DNA of 64,000 bases, from NCBI GenBank assembly GCA_965279565.1, contig OZ257249.1:1364001-1428000 (forward strand), read 5' to 3'. The stretch comes from Tagaea sp965279565. GTDB lineage: Bacteria > Pseudomonadota > Alphaproteobacteria > CACIAM-22H2. Below the pieces are notes generated by a model. It had not been told where the DNA came from. It saw nothing but the letters and a program-made list of their open reading frames with translations, and made no database searches. The first letter of the stretch is position 1. Each line of letters starts with the position of its first letter. Position numbers and translations under genes: made by a program. Shown here piece by piece: positions 26,109 to 34,059 of this stretch.

Positions 26109-27662
26109 CTACGGTGCGACGCCGAATTTCGACGCATAGTCGTTTTCGATGGCGGTCATCGCTTCGTCGCAGACCTTGAAGGCTTCGTCGAAATATTCCT
26201 GCTCGTCTTCGCCTTTCTTGAACTTCCGCATTGCGCGGACGAATTTCTCGCCGACCTTCTTTGCCATATCCCGGATCGGCTTGATCTCGCGCGTGACCAG
26301 ACTGCCGTCGGCGTGCGTCGTCGCGGAATTGATATGCGTTTCGGAGATCACATTGCCGTCCTTCTCGAGGGTGTAGGCGATATCGGATCTCCGGAACGGC
26401 GATTCGCTCACATCCTTCGTGCTGATGGTTTTCTCCTCCAGATATTCTTTGCCTTCGCCGTCACGCGATGCACCGCCCGCGTGCTTGATGAGGCCGGCAA
26501 GCGGCGACATACCTGCGCGCTTGGTGCAGGCCCTGGCGATGAGGTTGTTGCCGGTCACGGTCTCGTCCGTACCGCGATTGTCCTGTTCGCCGTCCTCGTA
26601 GATGATCGCCGGAAGGACTTGGGCGAATTCCTTCCCGAATTCGCCGGTGAAGGTTTCCTGCTGTTCTTTCGTGGGCGGCGGAATGTTCGGCAGCACGGTC
26701 GGTTTGACCGGCTCGGGTGCGGGGCCGCCCGTATGGATCGGCACGTCGACGAGTGCGGGCGGCGGTGCCTGCGGCGGCTTGTTCTCGTTGTCGGCCGGTG
26801 TCCGCCCAGGAAGCTTTTCGAGATTCTTCGATGTTTGGTCGATGGCATAGGCGCCGGTAGCAGCGAGACCAAACGCGGCGGCGCCTAACTGCCACAGCGG
26901 GATCGCGGCGGGTCCGAGCGCGATCTTCGTTCCCATGGGCGGCGCCTGCGGCACCTCGATCCCGAGCGCGTCGAGCTGTTCCTTCGAGAGCGGGGCCGTG
27001 ACGGCACTTGCGAACCGGCCGCCAAGCCCCGGCGACGCTTCGTCGAGCTTCTGCGCGAGGTCGCGCACCTCGGCGAGACCGTGCTTGCCGCCCTGGCCGA
27101 TGGCGTCGCGCATCAGCGGCGCGTAGCCTTCGATGTCGCCGGTGCGCAGCATCGCGCGCACGAGGCGCGTGTTCGACGCGTCGGCTTCCTGGTCGATCTC
27201 CGGCAGGCCGGGAACCTGCGACAGGTCGACGGCGGGCTTGCGCCACGCGATGGTGCCGGGATTGTCGTCGCCGACGACGTTCTGGTGCGCGTCGATGTCG
27301 GCGACCGTCGGCGGCGCGTAACCGTCGAACAGGCCGGCGAAGGAATCGCGCATGTGGCTGATCGTCGGCCCGCCGGGGCGCAAGGTGCCGTCGACCTTCA
27401 GGCCGTTGCGCTTCTGGTAGGCGCGGATGCCGGCGTCGAGCGCCCCGCCCCAGTAGCCAGTCGGGCCCTGGAAGCGTTCCATCGGGAAATCCCCGCTGTT
27501 GGCGAGGATCGCTTCGAGCTTGGCGATATCGGCGCGCGTGCTCGGATGAGCGGGGCCGACCCAGTCGTCGAGATCGTACCAGCCGCCGGCGCCGTCGCCC
27601 GTGATCGATGGACGGCGGCGGGGTGCGTAGGGGGTCAGAAGATTCTCAGGCGACTGAAGCAT
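26109..27662 (-). CDS. Candidate polymorphic toxin with N-terminal peptidoglycan-binding-like domain
   Basis: A 517-residue protein. ATG 27662 is chosen since GGAGAG precedes it by 4 bases; an ATG six codons upstream lacks this. Residues about 44-104 resemble a PG_binding_1 unit (YWGGALDAGIRAYQKRNGLKVDGTLRPGGPT). A helical middle (150-235) leads to one hydrophobic segment near 252-274 (IPLWQLGAAAFGLAATGAYAI), a Pro-rich hinge (285-335) and a 180-residue C-terminal domain with no motif I recognise. The modular layout, the immunity-like gene 10 bases downstream, the nearby toxin-tail remnant and lower GC all point to a polymorphic toxin or effector. Delivery route and activity are unknown. Confidence 0.7.
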   Translation of the reverse strand: MLQSPENLLTPYAPRRRPSITGDGAGGWYDLDDWVGPAHPSTRADIAKLEAILANSGDFPMERFQGPTGYWGGALDAGIRAYQKRNGLKVDGTLRPGGPTISHMRDSFAGLFDGYAPPTVADIDAHQNVVGDDNPGTIAWRKPAVDLSQVPGLPEIDQEADASNTRLVRAMLRTGDIEGYAPLMRDAIGQGGKHGLAEVRDLAQKLDEASPGLGGRFASAVTAPLSKEQLDALGIEVPQAPPMGTKIALGPAAIPLWQLGAAAFGLAATGAYAIDQTSKNLEKLPGRTPADNENKPPQAPPPALVDVPIHTGGPAPEPVKPTVLPNIPPPTKEQQETFTGEFGKEFAQVLPAIIYEDGEQDNRGTDETVTGNNLIARACTKRAGMSPLAGLIKHAGGASRDGEGKEYLEEKTISTKDVSESPFRRSDIAYTLEKDGNVISETHINSATTHADGSLVTREIKPIRDMAKKVGEKFVRAMRKFKKGEDEQEYFDEAFKVCDEAMTAIENDYASKFGVAP

Positions 27663-27664
27663 GT

Positions 27665-27692
27665 TTCTCTCCACATCCAAAGGTGGAGAGAA
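27665..27692 (-). promoter_or_regulatory. Inverted repeat covering the toxin-gene ribosome site
   Basis: TTCTCTCCAC (27665-27674) and GTGGAGAGAA (27683-27692) form a perfect 10-base inverted repeat with an 8-base spacer, immediately upstream of ATG 27662. On the minus strand one arm contains the GGAGAG ribosome site. It may act as a hairpin limiting translation or as an operator between the promoter and the start. Confidence 0.65.
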
Positions 27693-27694
27693 CG

Positions 27695-27721
27695 ATTATA
27701 GAACAATCAAAACATCGTCAA
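27695..27721 (-). promoter_or_regulatory. Promoter of the toxin-like gene
   Basis: On the minus strand TTGACG (27721-27716) and a perfect TATAAT (27700-27695) are separated by 15 bases, in an AT-rich island (27681-27757) that contrasts with the surrounding sequence. The predicted start of transcription falls within the inverted repeat, about 26 bases before the ATG. The spacing is shorter than ideal. Confidence 0.55.
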
Positions 27722-27757
27722 GGTATACAATCTTATGATAGCAAATCTATCCGTATC

Positions 27758-29221
27758 CTAGCGCGACGACTTCGCGATGATCGCCGTGGTGCTCTGGCCG
27801 GCGGTCAATTTGGCGAGCACCACGCGCCCGCCCCAGCCTTCCACTTCCTTCGCGCCCACGACCTTGTCCTTGGTGTAGTCCGCACCCTTGACGAGCACGT
27901 CGGGCTTCAGCGCCTTCAGCGTTTCCATCGGCGTGTCCTCGGCGTAGATCACGACGAGATCAACATGGCCGAGCGAGCCGATGACCGAGGCGCGCGCCGC
28001 CTCGCTCTGCACCGGGCGCGTCGCACCCTTCAGGCGTTTGACCGACGCGTCGGAATTGAGGCCGACGACCAGCCGGTCGCACGCCGCGCGCGCCTGGCCG
28101 ATCAGCGAGACATGGCCGGGATGCAGCAGGTCGAAGCAGCCGTTCGTGAAACCGATCTTCAGGCCCTGGCGGCGCCAGCGGCCCACCTCGTCGACGGCCT
28201 GGTCGAGCGTGACGACCTTGTGTTCGCCCGTCGCAATGTCGTCGTGGCGCAGGGCGCGCAGCAGGTCGGCCGAATAGGCGACGGCCGTGCCCACCTTGGC
28301 GACGACCACGCCGGCCGCGACCGAGGCGAGGCGAGCGGCCTGTTCGAGCGAAAGGCCGCCGGCAAGGGCGGTCGCCAGCGTGGCGACGACCGTGTCGCCG
28401 GCACCCGACACGTCGAACACCTCGCGCGCGAGGGCGGGCAGGTGCAGCGCCTTGCCCTTGGCGGGCACGACGCTCATCCCGTCGGCACCGCGCGTGACGA
28501 CGATGGCCTGCGCCTCGGCGATCTTCAGAATCTTCTTGGCGGCCAGCTCGACGCTGCGGTCGTCGTCGACCGGCATCTGGGCGGCGTCGGCAAGCTCGCG
28601 CTTGTTGGGTGTGAGGATCGTCGCCCCCTTGTAGCGCGAGTAGTCGCGCCCCTTGGGATCGACGATGACGATGCGCTTGGCCGCCTTCGCGGCGTGCACG
28701 ATGGTGGCGATCTCGCGCGGGATCAGCAGGCCCTTGGCATAGTCCGAGATCGCGACGACCGCGCAGTCCTTCATCGCCTGGCAGACGAGGCGTGCCGAAT
28801 CCTCGGCGATCGAGTCGGCGACGGGGGCGGCGGTCTCGCGGTCGGCGCGCAGCATCTGCTGGTGGCCGGCGATGTAGCGCGTCTTGATCGTCGTGGCGCG
28901 GTTGCGTTCGACCAGCAGGTGCGGCTCGACGCCGTCGAGCTGGCCGACCAGCTCCATCACTTCGCGCCCGGCCTGGTCCTGCCCGACGACCGACACGAAC
29001 TCCACGTTGCCGCCCAGGCCGACGATGTTGCGCACGACGTTGCCGGCACCGCCGAGCATCGATTCCTCGCGCTCGATGCGCACGACGGGGATCGGCGCTT
29101 CGGGCGAGATGCGCTCGGCCGTGCCGTAGACGAAGCGGTCGAGCATCAGGTCGCCCACGCACACGACGCGGGCACCCTTCAGCTTCGGGACGAGGGCGGC
29201 GAGTTCGGCGTTGATCGTCAT
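27758..29221 (-). CDS. hldE: Bifunctional heptose-7-phosphate kinase / heptose-1-phosphate adenylyltransferase HldE
   Basis: A 487-residue two-domain protein. The N-terminal PfkB-type kinase has GGAGNVVRNI, a sugar-binding region and GAGDTVVATLA (catalytic Asp); the C-terminal nucleotidyltransferase has TNGCFDLLHPGHVSLI and a later SVKRLKG. It phosphorylates D-glycero-D-manno-heptose-7-phosphate and, after GmhB acts, transfers AMP to make ADP-heptose for the LPS inner core. ATG 29221 overlaps the gmhA stop (ATGA). It is the last gene of a six-gene minus-strand operon that includes gmhA; gmhB and the epimerase are not in the window. Confidence 0.95.
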   Translation of the reverse strand: MTINAELAALVPKLKGARVVCVGDLMLDRFVYGTAERISPEAPIPVVRIEREESMLGGAGNVVRNIVGLGGNVEFVSVVGQDQAGREVMELVGQLDGVEPHLLVERNRATTIKTRYIAGHQQMLRADRETAAPVADSIAEDSARLVCQAMKDCAVVAISDYAKGLLIPREIATIVHAAKAAKRIVIVDPKGRDYSRYKGATILTPNKRELADAAQMPVDDDRSVELAAKKILKIAEAQAIVVTRGADGMSVVPAKGKALHLPALAREVFDVSGAGDTVVATLATALAGGLSLEQAARLASVAAGVVVAKVGTAVAYSADLLRALRHDDIATGEHKVVTLDQAVDEVGRWRRQGLKIGFTNGCFDLLHPGHVSLIGQARAACDRLVVGLNSDASVKRLKGATRPVQSEAARASVIGSLGHVDLVVIYAEDTPMETLKALKPDVLVKGADYTKDKVVGAKEVEGWGGRVVLAKLTAGQSTTAIIAKSSR

Positions 29222-29835
29222 GGGGCGCCGAACGGGTCCGGGCCGTCGGCGATGCCGAGGGCCTGTTCGAGCCCGCCGCACAGCATCTGGCCGAGCGTGA
29301 TGTGCATTTCCTGGATGCGCGCGGTCGTGTCGGACGGCACGACGAGGCAGATGTCGGCCATCCCCTTCGCCGCCCCGCCGCCCTTGCCGGTCAGGCACGC
29401 GACGGCAATACCCATCTTCTTCGCGACCTTGAAGGCCTCGAGCACGTTGGGCGACGCGCCCGACGTGGTGATGCCGACGACGAGATCGCCCGGCTTGCCG
29501 AGCGCTTCGATCTGGCGCGAGAACAGGCGGTGGAAGCCGATATCGTTGCCGATCGCGGTCAGCGCCGAACTGTCGGTCGTCAGCGCGATGGCCGCCAGCG
29601 CCGGGCGGTTCTTGACGTAGCGCACGGTCAGCTCGGTCGCGAGGTGCTGCGCGTCGGAGGCCGAGCCGCCATTGCCGAAGAACATCAACTTGCCGCCGTT
29701 GCGGATCGTCGCGATGGCCTGCGCGAGCAGCCTGGCGAATTCCTTCTTCAGCGCGCGGTGCGTGGCTTCCGCGACCGCGCGGTGCTCGACGAATTCGGAC
29801 TCGTAGAAGCTGTCGGTGTCGAATTGCTGGGTCAT
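29218..29835 (-). CDS. gmhA: Phosphoheptose isomerase GmhA
   Basis: A 205-residue SIS-domain protein. FFGNGGSASDAQHLATEL, the run TTDSSALTAIGNDIGF, GITTSGASPNVLEA and IQEMHITLGQMLC are hallmark GmhA segments, including the metal/active-site His and Glu residues. It converts sedoheptulose-7-phosphate to D-glycero-D-manno-heptose-7-phosphate, feeding HldE encoded downstream. Both ends overlap neighbouring genes by 4 bases, implying coupled translation. Confidence 0.95.
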   Translation of the reverse strand: MTQQFDTDSFYESEFVEHRAVAEATHRALKKEFARLLAQAIATIRNGGKLMFFGNGGSASDAQHLATELTVRYVKNRPALAAIALTTDSSALTAIGNDIGFHRLFSRQIEALGKPGDLVVGITTSGASPNVLEAFKVAKKMGIAVACLTGKGGGAAKGMADICLVVPSDTTARIQEMHITLGQMLCGGLEQALGIADGPDPFGAP

Positions 29836-31025
29836 GGCGTCCGTCGTTGCGCGGCCGTTGCCAGAATGGCCTCGAATCGTGTCGCGATTGCGGCAATATC
29901 GAAGGTCTTTGCCGCGTAGTCCAGCGCCTTGGCGCCCATCGCGGCGCGCGTCGCGGGCTCGCCGGCAAGCCGCTTTGCGGCCGCAAGGAAGCCCGCCCGG
30001 TCGCCCGGATCGGCGGCAAGCCCGGCCCCCTCGCGCAGCACGATGCGTGCGGCGAGGTTGGCGGGCGGGATCGCGAGCAGCAGCGGCCGGCCGGCGCACA
30101 GATAGGTCAGCACCTTCGACGGGACCGAGAAGATCCCGGCGTCGGGTTCGAGCACGGCGACGAGCACGTCGGCACTCGCCAGCACCTCGCCCAGCCGCGC
30201 GAAGGGCTGGAAGGGAAGGACGCGCAGGTTCGCGGCACCGGCCCCGTTCGCGCGCAGCCAGTCGGCCCCGCGTCCTTCGGAATTGACGACGACTTCGCAG
30301 TCCGGCTCGGCGCGCGCGAGATCGAGCAGCAGGCTCGGATCGTGCTTGAGGCCGAGCGTGCCCGAATAGAGGAACACGCGCTTGCCGACGAGGCCGTGTT
30401 CGCGCGCCCACGCATTGTCGCGCGGGGCGAAAGCGATTTCCTCGCGCGCGGCCCAGTTCTCCACCGTGTGGATGCGCGCGGCTTCCACGCCCCACCCGGC
30501 GAGCAGCGGTTCGAAATCCGCGGTGATCGAGACGACCGCGTCCGACGCGCGCAGCATGCGCTGCTCGCGCCACTCATACGCCATGCCGACAAGCGTGCCG
30601 GGCAGCGACAGTTTCTGGCCGAGGATGCGGCGCATCGCGATGCCGACGATGTCCTGCAGCCAGTAGACGAAGCCCGCACCGGCGGCCCGGCTCCCGCGCA
30701 TCGTGCCGGCCTGCACGTCGATGGGCGCGTTGCCGGCAAGGACGACATCCGGTTTCCAGCGTGCAACGGCTTCTTCGGAAAGTACGCCCAGCCGGCGTTC
30801 CTGGCGCCAGCGCGTGACGAAGCTGTGCTTGGCGAAGGGTTCGCCAAGGTCGAGGAACCCGGTCTCGAAATTCACCGGATCGTCGGCGCGGCGCGCCAGC
30901 GGACCCTTGGGTGCTTCGAATTCGGGGAAGGCGAGATGGCGTACCGTGTGGCCGCGCGCGGCAAGGGCCCGCGAAAGCTGCACCGGGAAGGCATGGCCCG
31001 GATAGTCGTGGACGAGCATGCGCAT
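29832..31025 (-). CDS. Glycosyltransferase family 4 protein (LPS core operon)
   Basis: A 397-residue GT-B protein. The N-terminal domain opens MRMLVHDYPGHAFPVQLSRALAARGH; the C-terminal GT4 domain has VFLYSGTLGLKHDPSLLLDLA, LPFQPFARLGEVLASADVLVAVLEPDAGIFSVPSKVLTYLCAGRP. The pattern is close to WbuB-like transferases. The donor and acceptor sugars are unknown. The ATG at 31025 directly follows the methyltransferase stop (31026-31028) and its own stop overlaps gmhA, placing it within the heptose operon. Confidence 0.85.
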   Translation of the reverse strand: MRMLVHDYPGHAFPVQLSRALAARGHTVRHLAFPEFEAPKGPLARRADDPVNFETGFLDLGEPFAKHSFVTRWRQERRLGVLSEEAVARWKPDVVLAGNAPIDVQAGTMRGSRAAGAGFVYWLQDIVGIAMRRILGQKLSLPGTLVGMAYEWREQRMLRASDAVVSITADFEPLLAGWGVEAARIHTVENWAAREEIAFAPRDNAWAREHGLVGKRVFLYSGTLGLKHDPSLLLDLARAEPDCEVVVNSEGRGADWLRANGAGAANLRVLPFQPFARLGEVLASADVLVAVLEPDAGIFSVPSKVLTYLCAGRPLLLAIPPANLAARIVLREGAGLAADPGDRAGFLAAAKRLAGEPATRAAMGAKALDYAAKTFDIAAIATRFEAILATAAQRRTP

Positions 31026-31958
31026 TCAAGCGCGCCTTGCGCGCACGACCAGGCAGTCGCCGTGCCCGGCCCGGTTCCAGCCCCACAGCACCGGGAACAG
31101 CAATCCGCGCGCCAGCGCCATGAGGGCGGCGACGAGGACGGCCTTGCGCTGCAGGCGGATGGTCGCTTGCGCATCGCGGCGCCAGAGACGCGCGATGGCG
31201 CTCTGCGCCACCCACAGCGCCGGCGTGACGTTCTTCGCGTCGCGCACGGCGAAGCCTTCTTCCTCGAGCAGGCGCGTAAGCCGCGTCTTCGTGAAATGCA
31301 CGATGTGGAAGGGCACGTGCCAGTTGATCCAGTCCGGCCCCGCGAGACCGATCAGGGCGGACTCGGCGTTGGGCAGGCTGATCCACACCTCGCCGCCGGG
31401 CCGCAGGATGCGCTTGACGTGCTTGAGCATGATGCGCGGATCGGACGCGTGCTCCAGCACGTTCGAAAGTACTGCCACGTCGAACGGCTCGGCGGGCCTG
31501 AAATCCTCGATCCAGGTTTCGTGCACCGTGAAGCCGCGTTCGCGCGCGGCGGCGGCGGCATGGGCGTTCAGCTCCAGCCCTTCCGCCGCGAAGCCGTTGC
31601 GCCGGTAGAGGGCGAGCCCGCGCCCCTCGTTGCAGCCGATGTCGATGAGCCGGCCCTTGCCCTTCGCCGAGTGGAACGAGACGTCGCCGTCCACCGCAAG
31701 CATCAGCTTGTAGAAGGGCGAGAACAGGAACGCCTCGCGCGCCGAGGCGTAGAACGAGTCGGTCTTGCCGCCGTAATTGTACCAGCGCTCGTAGAGGCCC
31801 TTCAGCGTGGCCGCGTCGGGGCGCGGGAAGGTCTGCTTCCCGCCGCACGAGGCGCAGGCATGGATCGCGTATTCGCCCGGCGAGCCGAAGCGGTTGTCGA
31901 CGATCCGCGGCAGGTCGACCCGCGTCGCCGTCCCGCAGAACAGGCAGGGATCGCTCAT
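31026..31958 (-). CDS. Class I SAM-dependent methyltransferase with N-terminal zinc ribbon
   Basis: A 310-residue protein. It opens MSDPCLFCGTATRV with a matching CASCGG about 30 residues on, forming a four-cysteine zinc ribbon. A Methyltransf_23-type Rossmann domain follows (DIGCNEGRGLALYRRNGF, LSNVLEHASDPRIML, WISLPNAES). Such proteins methylate sugars or nucleotide-sugar intermediates in polysaccharide clusters; the acceptor is unknown. A hydrophobic C-terminal segment (VLVAALMALARGLLFPVLW) may associate with the membrane. ATG 31958 overlaps the GT2 stop. The methyltransferase at 49991 has a similar layout. Confidence 0.85.
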   Translation of the reverse strand: MSDPCLFCGTATRVDLPRIVDNRFGSPGEYAIHACASCGGKQTFPRPDAATLKGLYERWYNYGGKTDSFYASAREAFLFSPFYKLMLAVDGDVSFHSAKGKGRLIDIGCNEGRGLALYRRNGFAAEGLELNAHAAAAARERGFTVHETWIEDFRPAEPFDVAVLSNVLEHASDPRIMLKHVKRILRPGGEVWISLPNAESALIGLAGPDWINWHVPFHIVHFTKTRLTRLLEEEGFAVRDAKNVTPALWVAQSAIARLWRRDAQATIRLQRKAVLVAALMALARGLLFPVLWGWNRAGHGDCLVVRARRA

Positions 31959-32791
31959 GGCTTCTTCGCCGCCTTGCGCCGTTCGTGGAGCTTCGCGTCG
32001 ACGAGGAAGCGGAACCAGAACGTCTGCAGCACGAAGAAGATCAGCCCTTCCTTGCCGTCGAGGAAGCCGCGGCGCAGCACGTAGCGGTAGAAGAACAGCG
32101 CGAACGCGCGCAGGAACATCGGCGCGCTGTAATAGAGCCCGCGCGCGCGGCGCTTCTCGGCCACCGGATCGCCGCTGCCCGGCCCGATCACGCCCTCGCC
32201 GCCGGGTTCCAGGATCTCGTCGACCTCGGCGTCGGCCCAGCGGTTGTGGCGGTTCGTCCACTCGCCCAGCGACAGGCGGATGTCGTCGATCATCGGGTGG
32301 TAGAGCTTCTGCGTCTGCCCGTCGGCGTGGAAATGCTGGTCGTACTTGCGCGCCTCGCAGCGCCCGCGCCCGGAGCGGAACAGGCGCATGTGGTAGATCG
32401 GGTACATGCCGCCGCGGCGTATCAGCCGGCCGTGGAAGCGCACGAGGCGCGGGATGTAGAAGCCGCCGATCGCGTCGTGGATCCTGTGCGACAGGATGCT
32501 CTCGATCTCTTCCTTCAGGCCGGGGCTGAGCCGCTCGTCGGCGTCGAGATGGAGCTGCCATTCGTGCGCGAGCGGCAGGTTCGCGATCGCCCAGTTGCGC
32601 TGCGCGCCGTAGTTCTCGAACGGATGCTCGGCGAGCTTGGCGCCCTTCGCGGCGACGATGGCGAGCGTCGCGTCGGTCGAGCCGGAATCGACGACATGCA
32701 CGTCGTCGGTGAGCCCGGCCAGCGAATCGAGCGTGGCGCCGATCGTCGCGGCGGAATTGAACGTCAGGACGATGACCGAGACCGGCGTCAT
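31955..32791 (-). CDS. Glycosyltransferase family 2 protein, WaaE/KdtX-like
   Basis: A 278-residue GT-A enzyme: VSVIVLTFNSAATIGATLDSL, DSGSTDATLAI, the metal-binding WQLHLDADERLSP and GGFYIPRLVRFHGRLIRRGGMYP. This closely fits the LPS core beta-1,4-glucosyltransferase WaaE/LgtF group, which uses UDP-glucose on core heptose. A C-terminal amphipathic/hydrophobic region (LRAFALFFYRYVLRRGF) suggests membrane association. Start ATG 32791 overlaps the upstream GT4 stop (ATGA). Confidence 0.87.
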   Translation of the reverse strand: MTPVSVIVLTFNSAATIGATLDSLAGLTDDVHVVDSGSTDATLAIVAAKGAKLAEHPFENYGAQRNWAIANLPLAHEWQLHLDADERLSPGLKEEIESILSHRIHDAIGGFYIPRLVRFHGRLIRRGGMYPIYHMRLFRSGRGRCEARKYDQHFHADGQTQKLYHPMIDDIRLSLGEWTNRHNRWADAEVDEILEPGGEGVIGPGSGDPVAEKRRARGLYYSAPMFLRAFALFFYRYVLRRGFLDGKEGLIFFVLQTFWFRFLVDAKLHERRKAAKKP

Positions 32792-33942
32792 TTGCGCGCA
32801 TGCTCCGAGTAGACGCGTTCGAGATCGACCGCGACCTTCGCCCAATCATAGCGCGTCTGGGCGAGTTTGCGCCCTGCCGCCCCCATGCGCGCGGCACGCC
32901 CCGGATCGCCGGCAAGCAGCAGGATGTGCGCCGCGACCGAATCCACGTCGGGCGGCGAGACGAGCCCGGCCCCGGCCGCGTCGATCTCGCGCCAGATATT
33001 GACGCGGTCGGAGATCACGACCGGCACGCCGCACGCCATCGCCTCGACGATGGCGATGCCGAAGTTCTCGCTCCACGACGGCAGCGCGAACAGCGCGCTG
33101 TCGGCGAACGCGTCGAGCTTCGCGCCCGCGTCGAGCATGCCGACCCAGACGATCTTGTCCGCCACGCCGGCCGCGGCGGCGAAACCTTCGGCCGTCGCCT
33201 TGTAGCCGTCGTCGGGGCCGGCGATCACGAGGCGCAGGGCTGGATCGGCCGCCAGCGCCTTGGCGAAGGCGGGGATCAGCACGTCGAGCCCCTTCTTGAA
33301 ATTGATGCGGCTCAGGAACAGCACCGGCTTCGTGCCGGCAAGTTCTGGATGGCGGGCGACAAAACCGCCTTTGGCGGGAAGCGTCGCATAGGCCGCCATG
33401 TCGAGCCCGTTGGGCACGACCACGCCCTTGGCGCCGTGCACGTAGGGGGCGGCCAGGCGCATCTCGTCCTCGGCCGTGTAGTGCAGGGCGGCGGCGTTCC
33501 GGATGACGCGGTCCTGGAACGCGAGCTCCAGCAGCTTCTTGCGCGCGCGGTGGCGCTTCCACAGGAACGGGTCGAGCGTGCCGTGCGGGCGCAGGACATA
33601 GGGTACGCCGGCGGCCCGGCAGACGCGCGCCGCGTACCAGACATGGAACAGATAGAGCGAATGGATATGGACGATGTCGGCCTTGGGGATCGCTTCGTCC
33701 AGGGCGCGCGCCAGCTTCCAGCTCGTCGCGAACAAGGCGGGGAAGCCCTGCGCGAAGACGTGGCGTTCCACGCCGTCGGCGGGTGGCGGGGCGGCGCGCT
33801 CGGCATCCGTCATGTCGCGGTCGGTCGTGTAGATCGACACGTCGTGGCCGCGTGCGGCCACCGCGCGCGCCATGTCGACGACGGCGCGGGCCGGGCCGCC
33901 CGTGCTGGCGGCGATCGAAGCGATGACGTGCAGGATGCGGAT
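32788..33942 (-). CDS. Glycosyltransferase family 4 protein, first gene of the LPS-core operon (apparent ATC start)
   Basis: About 384 residues: IRILHVIASIAASTGGPARAVVDMARA, YVLRPHGTLDPFLWKRH, KPVLFLSRINFKKGLDVLIPAFA and SWSENFGIAIVEAMACGVPVVISD, a typical GT-B GT4 enzyme acting on the core oligosaccharide. No ATG or GTG lies in frame near the expected N-terminus. GAGGG (33954-33950) sits exactly 7 bases before ATC 33942, where homologues begin MRILHVI, so I place the start there; in-frame TTG codons at 34002 or 34047 are alternatives with poor ribosome sites. The gene at 60547 shows the same feature. Its stop overlaps the next gene. Confidence 0.8.
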   Translation of the reverse strand: MRILHVIASIAASTGGPARAVVDMARAVAARGHDVSIYTTDRDMTDAERAAPPPADGVERHVFAQGFPALFATSWKLARALDEAIPKADIVHIHSLYLFHVWYAARVCRAAGVPYVLRPHGTLDPFLWKRHRARKKLLELAFQDRVIRNAAALHYTAEDEMRLAAPYVHGAKGVVVPNGLDMAAYATLPAKGGFVARHPELAGTKPVLFLSRINFKKGLDVLIPAFAKALAADPALRLVIAGPDDGYKATAEGFAAAAGVADKIVWVGMLDAGAKLDAFADSALFALPSWSENFGIAIVEAMACGVPVVISDRVNIWREIDAAGAGLVSPPDVDSVAAHILLLAGDPGRAARMGAAGRKLAQTRYDWAKVAVDLERVYSEHARK

Positions 33943-34059
33943 GTGCGGACCCTCGGCCGACAGAACGGGCGGGAACCTCGCAAATTCCGCGGCTTGGGGC
34001 AATCGACCTTGACAGGCCCCGGGGGCCGGGGCGCATGATTCGGGCAATCGGAGGCTCGC

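Noticed and set aside
24264..27662. Integrated phage or transposon
   Set aside because: No integrase, transposase, terminal inverted repeats or target duplication; the repeat present is the end of the neighbouring gene, which fits homologous or illegitimate recombination.
34002..34047. TTG start codons for the first LPS-operon GT4 gene
   Set aside because: They would add 20-35 residues unlike homologues, lack good ribosome sites, and the second leaves only 12 bases to the divergent DUF1194 start; ATC 33942 with GAGGG is better, though not proven.
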